In this document: piece after piece, positions 51,251 to 59,706 of the stretch
Layout of the letters: every line of letters begins with the position of its first letter
Numbering within the stretch: position 1 is the first letter of the stretch
Source of the DNA: Myxococcales bacterium
Lineage (GTDB): Bacteria > Myxococcota_A > Polyangia > Polyangiales > Polyangiaceae
NCBI GenBank assembly: GCA_016191785.1
Contig: JACPVJ010000136.1
Location: forward strand, 1 to 64,000
DNA: 64,000 nt
Reading direction: 5' to 3'
Position numbers and translations under genes: made by a program
Notes under the pieces: model-generated
Seen by the model: only the letters and a program-made list of their open reading frames with translations
Told to the model about the DNA's origin: nothing
The model's database searches: none

Positions 51251-53302
51251 ATGAATCCCACTTCCCCACGTACCCTCAGGAACATCGCCCTGCTCGGCCA
51301 GGCCGGCTCGGGCAAGACCACGCTGCTCGAGCGTCTGCTCTTCGAGGCGAAGGCCATCCCTGCGCAGGGCTCGATCGAGCGCGGCGACACGGTGAGCGAC
51401 TTCGACCCCCTCGAGAAGTCGATGCGGCACTCGCTGAGCGTGAGCCTTGCTCACCTCGAGTGGGCGGACCACCACGTGAACCTGCTCGACACGCCGGGCA
51501 CACCGGACTTTTTGGGGCGCGCCTTCGAGGCGCTGGAGGCCGTCGAGACCGCGGCGGTCGTGGTCGACGCCAGCGCCGGCGTGGGCGCGGTCACGCGGCG
51601 CACGATGCAGGCCGCGAGCGGGCTGTGCCGCATGCTGATCGTGAACAAGATCGACGCGGCGCCCGACCAGCTGGCGGGGCTGATGGTCGAGCTCACCGAG
51701 GCCTTCGGCAAGGTCTGCCTCCCCATCAACTTGCCGTCGCCCGACGGCAAGCGGGTCGTCGACTGCTTCTTCTCGCCCGACACCCGCGCCGCGACGGCGC
51801 TGTCGACCGTGAGCTCGGCTCACGACGCCATCGTGGACCAGGTGGTCGCCCTCGATGACGCGCTGATGGAGCTGTACCTGGGCCAAGGCGAGTCGCTGAA
51901 ACCCGAGCAGCTCCACGATGCGTTCGAGGCGGCGCTGCGTCAGGGGCTGCTGGTTCCGGTGTGCTTCGTGTCGGCGACCAGCGGCGCCGGGGTGCGTGAG
52001 TTGCTCGACGTGATCGGCAAGCTGATGCCCGACCCGACCGAGGGGAACCCGCCCGCGTTCTTCAAGGGCGAGGGCGCCGAGGCGGCGGCCGTCGAAGTGG
52101 CCCCCGACCCCGCCCGTCACGTGGTGGCCCACGTGTTCGAGATCGCGAACGATCCGTTTCGGGGCAAATTGGCGATCTTTCGCCTGTATCAAGGCACCAT
52201 CACCCCGCACAGCCAGCTCTTCGTCGGCGACTCGAAGCGCCCGTTCAATGTCGGGCACCTCTTGCGGCTGCAGGGCAAGACTCAGATCGACGTCGAGCGG
52301 GCGATCCCCGGCGACATCTGCGCCGTGGCTCGGGTCGACGCGATCACGCGCGACGCGGTGCTGCACGACTCGCACGACGAAGATCACTTCCACCTGCGCC
52401 CGCCGCCGTTCCCCAAGCCGGTGTTCGGGCTGGCGCTGGTCCCGGCCCGGCGTGGCGACGAGCAGAAGCTGTCGGACGCGCTGCACCGGCTCATGGAAGA
52501 GGACCCCTCGCTCGCCGTCGAACACGATCCCGAGTCGAACGAGACCATCCTCCGCGGCCTGGGCGAGCTGCACCTCAGCACGGTCGTCGAGCAGCTGTCC
52601 GCGCGCTACAACGTGAAGGTCGACACCCGGCAGCCGAGCGTCCCGTATCGCGAGACGATCACGCGCCCGGCCGAGGCCCGCTACCGCCACAAGAAACAGA
52701 CCGGCGGGGCCGGGCAGTTCGGCGAGGTGGCGGTCCGCATCGAGCCCCTCGAGCGCGGCGCGGGCTTCGAGTTCGTGGACGAGATCAAGGGTGGGGTCAT
52801 CCCAGGGCACTTCGTCCCGGCCGTCGAGAAGGGCGTGCGCCAGGCGATGAGCGAGGGCGTGGCGGCGGGCTTTCCCCTCTCGGACTTGCGCGTCACGCTG
52901 TTCGACGGCAAGACCCACGCGGTCGACTCGAAGGAGGTCGCCTTCGTCGCGGCCGGACGCCAGGCCATGCTCGAAGCCGCTGCGCTGGCCGGTCCGGTGG
53001 TGCTCGAGCCGTTGCTCGAGGTCCTGGTGCGAGTCCAGGGCGCGAAGGTGGGTGAGGTCGGCGCGGACCTTGCCCATCGCCGGGGGCGCATCACCGGCAA
53101 TCAGGCCCTGTCCGATGGCCGCGCCGAGATCTCGGGCGTCGCGCCGATGGCGGAGATGGCGGACTTCGAGAGTCGCCTCAAGTCGATGACCGGGGGCGAG
53201 GCCAGCTACTCCGTGGCGCTCAGCCACTTCGATCGGGTCCCGGAGGCGGTGCAGCAACGGCTGCAGAGCGAGTACCAAGCGCGCCGGGCCGCGGGTCACT
53301 GA
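51251..53302 (+). CDS. EF-G-like GTPase, FusA2-type
   Basis: A 683-residue translational GTPase with all EF-G domains. Motifs: P-loop GQAGSGKTT (residues 16-24), DTPGTPDF with Thr84 in place of the usual catalytic His after DTPG, and NKID (132-135). Domains II-V follow: FRLYQGTI, MEEDPSLAVEHDPESNE, GELHLSTVVEQL, KKQTGGAGQFGEVAV and the C-terminal RGRITGNQALS, as in the EF-G-like (FusA2/TTHA1498-type) branch rather than canonical EF-G. The normal fusA gene would be elsewhere. SD GGAG 9 bases before ATG 51251. Likely a specialised factor, possibly in recycling or stress. Confidence 0.87.
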   Translation: MNPTSPRTLRNIALLGQAGSGKTTLLERLLFEAKAIPAQGSIERGDTVSDFDPLEKSMRHSLSVSLAHLEWADHHVNLLDTPGTPDFLGRAFEALEAVETAAVVVDASAGVGAVTRRTMQAASGLCRMLIVNKIDAAPDQLAGLMVELTEAFGKVCLPINLPSPDGKRVVDCFFSPDTRAATALSTVSSAHDAIVDQVVALDDALMELYLGQGESLKPEQLHDAFEAALRQGLLVPVCFVSATSGAGVRELLDVIGKLMPDPTEGNPPAFFKGEGAEAAAVEVAPDPARHVVAHVFEIANDPFRGKLAIFRLYQGTITPHSQLFVGDSKRPFNVGHLLRLQGKTQIDVERAIPGDICAVARVDAITRDAVLHDSHDEDHFHLRPPPFPKPVFGLALVPARRGDEQKLSDALHRLMEEDPSLAVEHDPESNETILRGLGELHLSTVVEQLSARYNVKVDTRQPSVPYRETITRPAEARYRHKKQTGGAGQFGEVAVRIEPLERGAGFEFVDEIKGGVIPGHFVPAVEKGVRQAMSEGVAAGFPLSDLRVTLFDGKTHAVDSKEVAFVAAGRQAMLEAAALAGPVVLEPLLEVLVRVQGAKVGEVGADLAHRRGRITGNQALSDGRAEISGVAPMAEMADFESRLKSMTGGEASYSVALSHFDRVPEAVQQRLQSEYQARRAAGH

Positions 53303-53316
53303 AACCGATGCATCCG

Positions 53317-53769
53317 TCAGGGGTGCTGGCGCAGCACCTCGACGCGCACCGGAACCACGCCTGCGCGCAGCATGTCGAGCTCGCGCGCCGCGGCCTTCGA
53401 GAGGTCGATGATTCGGCTCGGTTTGCCGAACGGCCCGCGGTCGGTGATGCGTACGATCACGCTTCGTCCCGTGTCGAGCCGCACGACGCGCACCTCCGTT
53501 CCGAAGCGCAGCGTGCGGTGCGCGGCGGTGAGCGCGCTCGGGTCGTAGCGCTCTCCGCTGGCGGTCTTCCGCCCGGCGAGGGCGTCGGAGTAGTACGTGG
53601 CTTCGCCCTCGAACACGGCGAGAGCCGCGGGCGCGGGCGACGGCGTCGGCGGCGGGGCGCCTCGCACGGGCGCGCTCTCGGGCGCCACGGCCGGGGGCAT
53701 GGGTGGAGGCAGCGGAGCGACCCGCGCGCACGCGCCGAGTGCCAGCGTGCACAGCAGCCAAGACCTCAC
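53317..53769 (-). CDS. rlpA: RlpA-like double-psi beta-barrel septal protein
   Basis: A 150-residue exported RlpA-type protein. The signal peptide has lipobox ALGAC; a Pro/Ala linker leads to the double-psi barrel EGEATYYSDALAGRKTASGERYDP, RTLRFGTEVRV and VIVRITDRGPF, with catalytic-like residues of the lytic transglycosylase (the Asp in TDRGPF). The C-terminal SPOR domain is absent. RlpA acts on denuded septal glycan. Start GTG 53769 overlaps the kinase stop by 4 bases (GTGA), an unusual coupling. Confidence 0.88.
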   Translation of the reverse strand: MRSWLLCTLALGACARVAPLPPPMPPAVAPESAPVRGAPPPTPSPAPAALAVFEGEATYYSDALAGRKTASGERYDPSALTAAHRTLRFGTEVRVVRLDTGRSVIVRITDRGPFGKPSRIIDLSKAAARELDMLRAGVVPVRVEVLRQHP

Positions 53770-55934
53770 GGCTTGGACCAGGCGCGGCTCACGCGGATGT
53801 CATCGATGCTCTGCAGGCGACCGCTGCCCGCGACCACGTAGCTGGTAGTCACCACGCTGACCTCACCGCCTCGGTGGCGCAAGACCTCGCACTCGGCGCT
53901 CCACGACGAGCTCTCGGGGGGGCGCGCCTTGCGCTTGCTCTTGTTGGGCTTCATCGGCGAGCGGACCACCGCCTTCATGTTCACGCTGCAGGTGTCGATG
54001 ATGGTCCACTGATCGGGGAAGTCTTGGTAGCTCTTGTCGAGCATCTTGCCGATCTCGGCCAAGGTGCGCGGCTCACCGTCGATCGAGGCGCCGTCGCTCA
54101 CCAGCCCGATGAACACGCTGGTGCGTCGCGAGTTCAGCGCTGCCTCGATCTTCTCCAGGGCTCGCGAGGTCGCGACCACGAAGTTCTTGTTCGGGTTGTT
54201 GGTCTCGATGGCCACCGAGCGCTCGCAGCACAGACCGCGGCGATCCGGCGCGGCGCTGGAACCCGCGGCCACGGCGCGGATCGAGCACGAGCCGCCGCCG
54301 CGCACCACGAAGCCGTGAGATTGGGCGGTGAGGGTCCACGACGGCTCTCGAGCCACGCTCGGGTTCTCTGCGCAGACCCGCGACCATTGCTGCTCGGTGC
54401 AGAGCGACAGGCCGGCGTCGGCGCATTTGGTCTGCGCTTCGAGCACCGAGCGCGCGGCGTCGTCGGGCAGGGACTGCACGCGAAACTCCTCCACCCAGAC
54501 GTTGCTGCCGGGCACGCTGCCGGCCGGCACCGACTTGGCCAGCGGTGACGGCTTGGGCGCTTCGGGGCCGGCCGACGCGGAGGTCGGCGGGGCCGGGGCG
54601 CTGGGGGCGGCCGTCGGAGCCGCGCTCTCGGTGGCGCTGACTGGTAGCGCGGCGCTCGGGCCCGCCCGCACCGGCGCTCGCTTGGCCGAGGCCAGGTACG
54701 CCGCGCCTCCGATCACCGCGCCCAGGGTGATGCTCCCGATCGCGACGGTGGCCACGAGCCGCCCGCGCCCCGCGGGCTCGCTGGCCGCCAGCGCCGGGGT
54801 CGCTTCGATCGGCACCTGCGTGCTCGACGACAGCTGCGTCGAGCCTTCGAGCGGACGCGCCTTGGGGAGCAGCGGCTCCACCGTGGTCGGGGTGTCGCGA
54901 CCCGACGCGGTGATCACCAGCGCGTCCACGTCGGCGCTCCCCTGCAAGAAGGTGTCCGCCGGGAGCACCGCCGCGTGGGACGACATGGGCGCCCGGGGCG
55001 CCCAGCTGGCCGCTTCGCACAGCGCGTCCCAGAACTCGCCCATCGTACGAAACCGGGCTTTTGGGTCCACCGAGAGCGCGACCTTGATCACCTCTTCCAC
55101 GGGCTCGCTCACCTCGACGCCCCGCGCACGCAGCGTGGGCCGATGCTCCAGATCGGCCGACGAAACGAAGAGCTCGGCCGCGTCTTCGCCCTCGAGCGCG
55201 CGCTTGCCGCTGACCAGCTCGATCAGCACCAGCGCCAGGGCGAACACGTCGGTCCAGGGCCCGGTCGCTCCGAACCGCCGCGCGAACTGCTCCGGGGCGC
55301 CGTAGTGGGCGGTGAACGCTTGCAGCGTGCGCCCGGTGACCTCGAACGCCCGGCTCACGCTCGCGGTCTCGGTGATCACCTTGGCGATGCCGAAGTCCAG
55401 CACCTTGATCGTCTGCCGCCCGCCGATCTCGGCCAGGAACAGGTTGGCGGGCTTCACGTCGCGGTGGGCCACGCCTTGCTCGTGCGCCAGGTCCAGGGCT
55501 CGGGCGACGGGGTCGAGCAGGGTCAGGGCCTCGTGCAGCGGCCGGCCGCGCAGGCCCTGCCTGTGCCGGTCGTCCATGTCCTTCTCGAGGGTGCGACCCT
55601 CGAGCCACTCGAGCACCAGGTAGGGCGTCCACTGGCCCGTGGGCGACGTGGCAGCCCCCACGTCCAAGGCTTGGACGATGCCCGCCGTCATGCGCGACAG
55701 GCGGTGCTGGAGCTTGCCCTCGGCCAAGAAGCTCTCGAAGAACCGGTCCTTGTCCTCGCCCTTGAAGTCGTCCGGCACCCGCAGGCACTTGAAGGCGACC
55801 TTCTCGCCGAAGCCCAGGTGGTTGGCGCGGTACACCACGCCGAAGCCGCCCTCACCGACGCACTCTTCGACGACGTACTTCCCGTCAGCGGTGGCGCCCA
55901 CCCACCCGAACGGATCACTCTGGACGCCGGCCAT
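53766..55934 (-). CDS. Transmembrane Ser/Thr kinase with extracytoplasmic FGE-like C-terminus
   Basis: A 722-residue Hanks-type kinase. Residues 20-300: GEGGFGVVYRANHLG, Lys49 (VAFK), HRDVKPANLF with Asp159, DFG 180-182, GAPEQFARRFG. One membrane helix (VAIGSITLGAVIGGAAYLA, about 400-420) leads to a periplasmic part of about 300 residues. That part has AQTKCADAGLSLCTEQQWSRVC, a match to the formylglycine-generating-enzyme/SUMF1 style (LCTEQQW), then a domain with NNPNKNFVVATSRALEKIE. The FGE-like stretch is probably ligand-binding rather than catalytic. It is co-transcribed with rlpA, suggesting a cell-wall signal. ATG 55934 is the start; FKBP is divergent. Confidence 0.88.
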   Translation of the reverse strand: MAGVQSDPFGWVGATADGKYVVEECVGEGGFGVVYRANHLGFGEKVAFKCLRVPDDFKGEDKDRFFESFLAEGKLQHRLSRMTAGIVQALDVGAATSPTGQWTPYLVLEWLEGRTLEKDMDDRHRQGLRGRPLHEALTLLDPVARALDLAHEQGVAHRDVKPANLFLAEIGGRQTIKVLDFGIAKVITETASVSRAFEVTGRTLQAFTAHYGAPEQFARRFGATGPWTDVFALALVLIELVSGKRALEGEDAAELFVSSADLEHRPTLRARGVEVSEPVEEVIKVALSVDPKARFRTMGEFWDALCEAASWAPRAPMSSHAAVLPADTFLQGSADVDALVITASGRDTPTTVEPLLPKARPLEGSTQLSSSTQVPIEATPALAASEPAGRGRLVATVAIGSITLGAVIGGAAYLASAKRAPVRAGPSAALPVSATESAAPTAAPSAPAPPTSASAGPEAPKPSPLAKSVPAGSVPGSNVWVEEFRVQSLPDDAARSVLEAQTKCADAGLSLCTEQQWSRVCAENPSVAREPSWTLTAQSHGFVVRGGGSCSIRAVAAGSSAAPDRRGLCCERSVAIETNNPNKNFVVATSRALEKIEAALNSRRTSVFIGLVSDGASIDGEPRTLAEIGKMLDKSYQDFPDQWTIIDTCSVNMKAVVRSPMKPNKSKRKARPPESSSWSAECEVLRHRGGEVSVVTTSYVVAGSGRLQSIDDIRVSRAWSKP

Positions 55935-55988
55935 TCGGCCGGGAGCATAGCGCCGAACGTCGTGAATGCAGTAATACACTTTCGTCGC

Positions 55989-56501
55989 ATGCGTTGGATC
56001 GCCATTTCGGGAGCATGCTCGGCCATCTGGGTCGCGTGCGCCGCGCCACGGCAGAGCGCGCCTGCGCCCGCGCCCACGGTGACGCTGCCCGCGGCCTCCA
56101 CGGAGGCACCGCCCGATCCGCGCTCCGAAGCGCCGCCTGAGGCCTCGCCTTCGAGCTCGCGCATCTTGCCGAGCGGGCTCGGTGTCGAAGATTTGAAGCT
56201 CGGTACGGGCGCCATGGCCGAGCCAGGCCAGCGCGTGCGACTGCACTACGTCGGCACGCTGGAGGACGGCCGCGTGTTCGACTCGAGCCGTGCGCGCGAC
56301 ACGCCGTTCGAAGCGCGCCTCGGCCAGGGCCAGCTGATCAAGGGCTTCGAAGAAGGCGTCGCCGGCATGCGCGTCGGAGGCCTGCGCCGGCTGCTCATTC
56401 CGCCCGAGCTCGGCTACGGCGAGCGGGGCACGGGGAACATCCCGCCGAGCTCGATCTTGATCTTCGAGGTCGAGCTTCTGGCGGTGATCACGGCGCCGTG
56501 A
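55989..56501 (+). CDS. FKBP-type peptidyl-prolyl isomerase lipoprotein
   Basis: A 170-residue exported FKBP. Signal peptide with lipobox WVAC, Pro/Ala/Ser linker (about 20-60), then FKBP core: GTGAMAEPGQRVRLHYVG, LEDGRVFDSSRARDTPFEARLG, QLIKGFEEGVAGMRVGGLRRLLIPPELGYG and IPPSSILIFEVELL. It accelerates proline isomerisation of periplasmic or outer-membrane proteins. No clear SD. Its 3' end overlaps the convergent FixH/YtkA-like gene by 14 bases. Confidence 0.92.
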   Translation: MRWIAISGACSAIWVACAAPRQSAPAPAPTVTLPAASTEAPPDPRSEAPPEASPSSSRILPSGLGVEDLKLGTGAMAEPGQRVRLHYVGTLEDGRVFDSSRARDTPFEARLGQGQLIKGFEEGVAGMRVGGLRRLLIPPELGYGERGTGNIPPSSILIFEVELLAVITAP

Positions 56502-57477
56502 CCGAGAAGGTGGCGAAGCCGTTCTTCTTGGTCGAATCCACGGCGGCGCCGTCCGTGGTGTAGTCGGTGCCGTTTACCGCCAGCTTGACGAACAGGTCGC
56601 TCTTCGCGCCCTGGGTCAGGCCGCTGACCTTTGCCTTGCACCGCGCCGTGGCGCCGCAGCTCATCGGGACCCAGGTCGCGCCGTCGGTCGAGACCTGCAC
56701 GCCGAGCGAGGTCACGGTCAGCTGCTCTTTGCCCGCCCCGTCGACCAGCTTCAGCCCCACGGTGACCGGTGGCCAGACCATGTTCCCGTCTTGAACCGTG
56801 GCCAGGAAGAGCTCGAGGTCGTGTCCACCGCTCACCGCCGTCAGCGTGTCGCGGAACAAGAACCAGTTGCGCGGCTTGTCCGAGCCCATCGGGGTCTTGA
56901 TGGTGTCGGCCGCATTCTTCAGCGAGGTGTGGGTGGTGTCCGCTCCGCTCGCCTCGTCGACGGTGATCGGCAGGGTGTCGATCGCGTCTTTGCCGGCCGA
57001 GACCTTCAGTGACCAGCCGCCCATGGTGCCCGACGCCATCGAGAAGAACAGCGTCGCGTCGTAGGTCCCGGGGGTGGCGCTCTCTTTCACCGCGTCGATG
57101 GGCACCGGCGCGCTGTGAGCCATCTGCCCCATCTGCATCACCGGGTTCAGGCCCAGCGTCGGCGCCAGGCCCGTGGCCGGCTTGCCGTCCGCCTTCGTGG
57201 TCACCTCCAGCTGGAACTGGCTCTTGCCCACCCGCAGGCCGGGCGGATTGGCGACGACCTTCACGGCGTAGCCGCTGGCCGTCGTGCCTCCGCTGCCTGC
57301 GCTGCCTCCTCCTCCGCTCACTCCGGCGCTGCCCCCGCCACCGGCCGCGCCCCCGCTGCCAGCCACGCCGCCGGCGCCGGCCGCGCCCCCGGTGCCCGTT
57401 GCGTCCGAGTCGTCGGAGCCGCAGCCCGCGACGAGAAGGGAGGTGACGAAGAGCGAGGCGAGCGCACGAGTGATCAT
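56488..57477 (-). CDS. Lipoprotein with FixH/YtkA-like domain
   Basis: A 329-residue lipoprotein. Signal peptide ends VAGC; Gly/Ala/Ser tether; then two beta-sandwich-like regions: KVVANPPGLRVGKSQFQLEVTTKADGKP with MGQMAHSAPVPIDAVKESATPGTYDATLFFSMASGTM (matches the YtkA/FixH-like arrangement of a Met-rich, His-containing strand pair), and an Ig-like GYAVKVVAN and VGLKLVDGAGKEQLTV. Possibly binds copper or another metal in the periplasm (the Met/His cluster). ATG 57477 follows the signal peptide. It converges on FKBP with a 14-base overlap. Confidence 0.75.
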   Translation of the reverse strand: MITRALASLFVTSLLVAGCGSDDSDATGTGGAAGAGGVAGSGGAAGGGGSAGVSGGGGSAGSGGTTASGYAVKVVANPPGLRVGKSQFQLEVTTKADGKPATGLAPTLGLNPVMQMGQMAHSAPVPIDAVKESATPGTYDATLFFSMASGTMGGWSLKVSAGKDAIDTLPITVDEASGADTTHTSLKNAADTIKTPMGSDKPRNWFLFRDTLTAVSGGHDLELFLATVQDGNMVWPPVTVGLKLVDGAGKEQLTVTSLGVQVSTDGATWVPMSCGATARCKAKVSGLTQGAKSDLFVKLAVNGTDYTTDGAAVDSTKKNGFATFSVTAP

Positions 57478-57576
57478 GCGTGGGTATTTGCACCGCGGTG
57501 CGGCGGCTGCCCATGCGACACGATGTCGCAGCAAGACGGAGATCATTGCGCAGGGATTGCGCGGGCTTGATCTTCG

Positions 57577-57603
57577 ATGTCATATGTCTTACATGTACGA
57601 CAT
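57577..57603 (+). promoter_or_regulatory. Imperfect inverted repeat at the promoter of VapBC-like module 2
   Basis: ATGTC-AT-ATGT (57577-57587) is mirrored by ACAT-GTAC-GACAT (57591-57603), arms ATGTC...ATGT and ACAT...GACAT differing only in the 2-base versus 4-base centre of each arm. This directly precedes and overlaps the possible starts of the antitoxin (ATG 57584, 57593, 57602, 57614). An RHH antitoxin would bind such a site. The region is A+T-rich compared with its surroundings, as for a promoter. Confidence 0.5.
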
Positions 57604-57868
57604 GGCGAGCGCAATGTCCCAGACGCTCACGATTCGCTTGGGTGGGCCTGCGCTGCGCGGCTTGCGTGCCAGGGCGCGAGCGTTGGGGATCTCGCCTTCG
57701 GAGTTGGTCCGCCTCCTGCTCGAGCGCGAGGTCGGCGTGTTGGAGGGCGAGCCGAGCGCTTTCGATCTCACCCAGCGCTGGGTCGGCTCTGTCCACAGCC
57801 GCCGCGCGCCCGCCGGCGCTGAAGCGCGCACTGAGCTCGATGGCTGGAAGCCGGATCGCCGTGGCTAG
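57602..57868 (+). CDS. Ribbon-helix-helix antitoxin, module 2
   Basis: An 88-residue protein whose N-terminal part is a ribbon-helix-helix domain: SQTLTIRLGGPALRGLRARARALGIS with the LRVL-type helix ELVRLLLERE. The C-terminal half is variable (DLTQRWVGSVHSRRAP) and Arg-rich at the end. ATG 57602 is my choice; ATG 57614 (84 residues) or 57584 would also do. The stop TAG at 57866-57868 overlaps the toxin start. It controls the toxin and likely itself through the repeat at 57577-57603. Confidence 0.78.
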   Translation: MASAMSQTLTIRLGGPALRGLRARARALGISPSELVRLLLEREVGVLEGEPSAFDLTQRWVGSVHSRRAPAGAEARTELDGWKPDRRG

Positions 57869-58274
57869 ACGCGCGCTGCTCGACACCGGTTTCGTGATCG
57901 CGCTGGTCAACGCCGCCGACCCGGATCACGAGCGCTGCGTCGCGGTCTGGCGCGGCCTGCACGCTCAGCTGCTCTCGGTCGAAGGCGTCCTGGTCGAGTG
58001 TGCCCACATGCTACGCAAGACCAAGGGCGGTGCTGCGGCGGCAGCGCATCTGGTCGAGGAAGCAGGGACGCGGCTGGTCCCGCTGAGCGAGCTCGGCAGC
58101 GATCGGGTGCTGGAGCTGATGGCGAAGTATCGTGACGTCCCCATGGACCTCGTAGATGCTCTGCTGGTCGCGGTTGCCGAGAAGCATGCCGTGCGCGAGG
58201 TGTTGACGCTCGACCGGCGCGGGTTCGACACCTACCGAGCGAACGGTCGCGAGCGATTTCACGTGTTCCCCTGA
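57861..58274 (+). CDS. PIN-domain toxin (VapC-like), module 2
   Basis: A 137-residue PIN ribonuclease. Acidic residues: Asp8 (LLDTGFVIALVN), Glu46 (SVEGVLVECAHML), the MDLVDALLVAVAE segment and LTLDRRGFDTY (Asp118, Asp123), matching VapC. GTG 57861 overlaps the antitoxin stop by 8 bases; ATG 57840 in the same frame (overlap 29) cannot be excluded. It differs in sequence from module 1 at 28422, so the two modules were acquired independently. Confidence 0.85.
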   Translation: MARRALLDTGFVIALVNAADPDHERCVAVWRGLHAQLLSVEGVLVECAHMLRKTKGGAAAAAHLVEEAGTRLVPLSELGSDRVLELMAKYRDVPMDLVDALLVAVAEKHAVREVLTLDRRGFDTYRANGRERFHVFP

Positions 58275-58335
58275 GACGAGGCCCGGGCGCTTTCGCCGGC
58301 GCCGCTCTCGCGGTGCGCCTAGGGTAGTCGGCGCT

Positions 58336-59706
58336 CTACCCTCGCAGCCGCGCCAGCGCGCTCCGAAATGCCGAGCGCGCGGCGTCGCGTTCGCGATGGC
58401 GACCGTCGCGAACGACCCAGCTGCCGCCGACCATCACGTCGCGGACTGGGCTACCGTGATTGCAGAACACCCAGGCGTCGAGCACGCGTTCGAGGGGCTT
58501 TTCGGCCAGCGACGGGTGGTCGGTGTCGAGCACGACCCAGTCCGCGCGGCCCCCCGGCGTGAGCGCGCCGATCGGGCGCCCCAGGGCCCGCGCCCCGCCC
58601 GCGACGGCGGCGGCGAAGAGCCGCGCGCCGGTGGACGGATGCAGCTCGTCGGCCAGCACGTTGCGCTGCTGAAGGTTCAGGCGTTCGACGTACTCGAGCA
58701 GTCGCAGCTCTTCGGTGGGGCTCACGCTGACGTGGCTGTCGCTGCCGATGCCGAACGGCACCCCGGCGGCGAGGGCCGCGAGCACCGGCGCGCGACCGTC
58801 CCCCAGGTTCGCCTCGGTGCTCGGGCACAGCCCGACCGTTGCGCCGCTCTGGGCGATGGCCGAAAGCTCGGCGGGGGTGACGTGGGTCGCGTGCACCAGG
58901 CACCAGTGGGAGTCGACTGCGTGGCTGTCGCACAGCCACTCGACCGGGCGACGCCCGCGAGCGACCACCGAGGCTTCGACCTCGAGCGCCTGCTCGGCCA
59001 CGTGGATGTGAATGGGCGCCCGCGGGTCGATGGCACGCGCCGCCGACAGCACCTCGCTGAGCGCCGGCGGAGGAACCGCTCGCAGGCTGTGTGGCGCGAG
59101 CCCCACGCGCACGTTCGGATCGGTGCGCCAGACGCGCGTCAGGTGTTCGATCTCGCGCGCCACGAGCTCGGGTGTCGTGGCGAAGCGACGCTGCTCTGCC
59201 CGGGGCGGGCTGCCGTCGAAGCCGCTCGCCGCGTACAAGACCGGCAAGATCGTGATCCCGATCCCGGCGCGGTGCGCCGCGGCGACCACCCGTTCGGCCA
59301 GCTCGTGGGGGCTCTCGTACGGCTCGCCGCCGAGGTCGTGGTGAAGGTAGTGGAACTCGCCCACCGAGGTGTAGCCCGCCTCGAGCATCTCGACGTAGAG
59401 CTGGAAGGCGATGGCCTCGACGTCTTCGGGCCCGAGTCGCTCGACGAAGCCGTACATGGCCTGGCGCCACGACCAGAAGTCGTCTTGGCCCACGCGATGT
59501 TCGGCCAGACCCGCCATCGCCCGCTGGAAGGCGTGCGAGTGCAGGTTCGGGACGCCGGGAACGACCACGCCGGCCACCCGCTCGCTCCGCGCGCTGGGCG
59601 GCGAGTCGCCCAGGGTGGTGATGTAGCCGCTCGCGTCCACGTCGACCCACGCTGGGCTCACGAAACCCTCGGGACGCCAGAGGTGCTCGAGCTCGTAGAC
59701 GGTCAT
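58336..59706 (-). CDS. hutF: Formimidoylglutamate deiminase
   Basis: A 456-residue amidohydrolase-superfamily enzyme (HutF), which converts N-formimidoyl-L-glutamate to N-formyl-L-glutamate in histidine breakdown. Metal motif VPNLHSHAFQRAMAG (HxH), VGEFHYLHHDLGG, IHIHVAEQALEVE (His), CLVHATHV and FGIGSDSHVSVSPTEELRLLEY (catalytic Asp). These match the FGDase motif set more closely than imidazolonepropionase. ATG 59706 overlaps the hutG stop by 4 bases (ATGA). The set hutF-hutG implies the five-step route with HutH, HutU and HutI elsewhere. Confidence 0.9.
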   Translation of the reverse strand: MTVYELEHLWRPEGFVSPAWVDVDASGYITTLGDSPPSARSERVAGVVVPGVPNLHSHAFQRAMAGLAEHRVGQDDFWSWRQAMYGFVERLGPEDVEAIAFQLYVEMLEAGYTSVGEFHYLHHDLGGEPYESPHELAERVVAAAHRAGIGITILPVLYAASGFDGSPPRAEQRRFATTPELVAREIEHLTRVWRTDPNVRVGLAPHSLRAVPPPALSEVLSAARAIDPRAPIHIHVAEQALEVEASVVARGRRPVEWLCDSHAVDSHWCLVHATHVTPAELSAIAQSGATVGLCPSTEANLGDGRAPVLAALAAGVPFGIGSDSHVSVSPTEELRLLEYVERLNLQQRNVLADELHPSTGARLFAAAVAGGARALGRPIGALTPGGRADWVVLDTDHPSLAEKPLERVLDAWVFCNHGSPVRDVMVGGSWVVRDGRHRERDAARSAFRSALARLRG

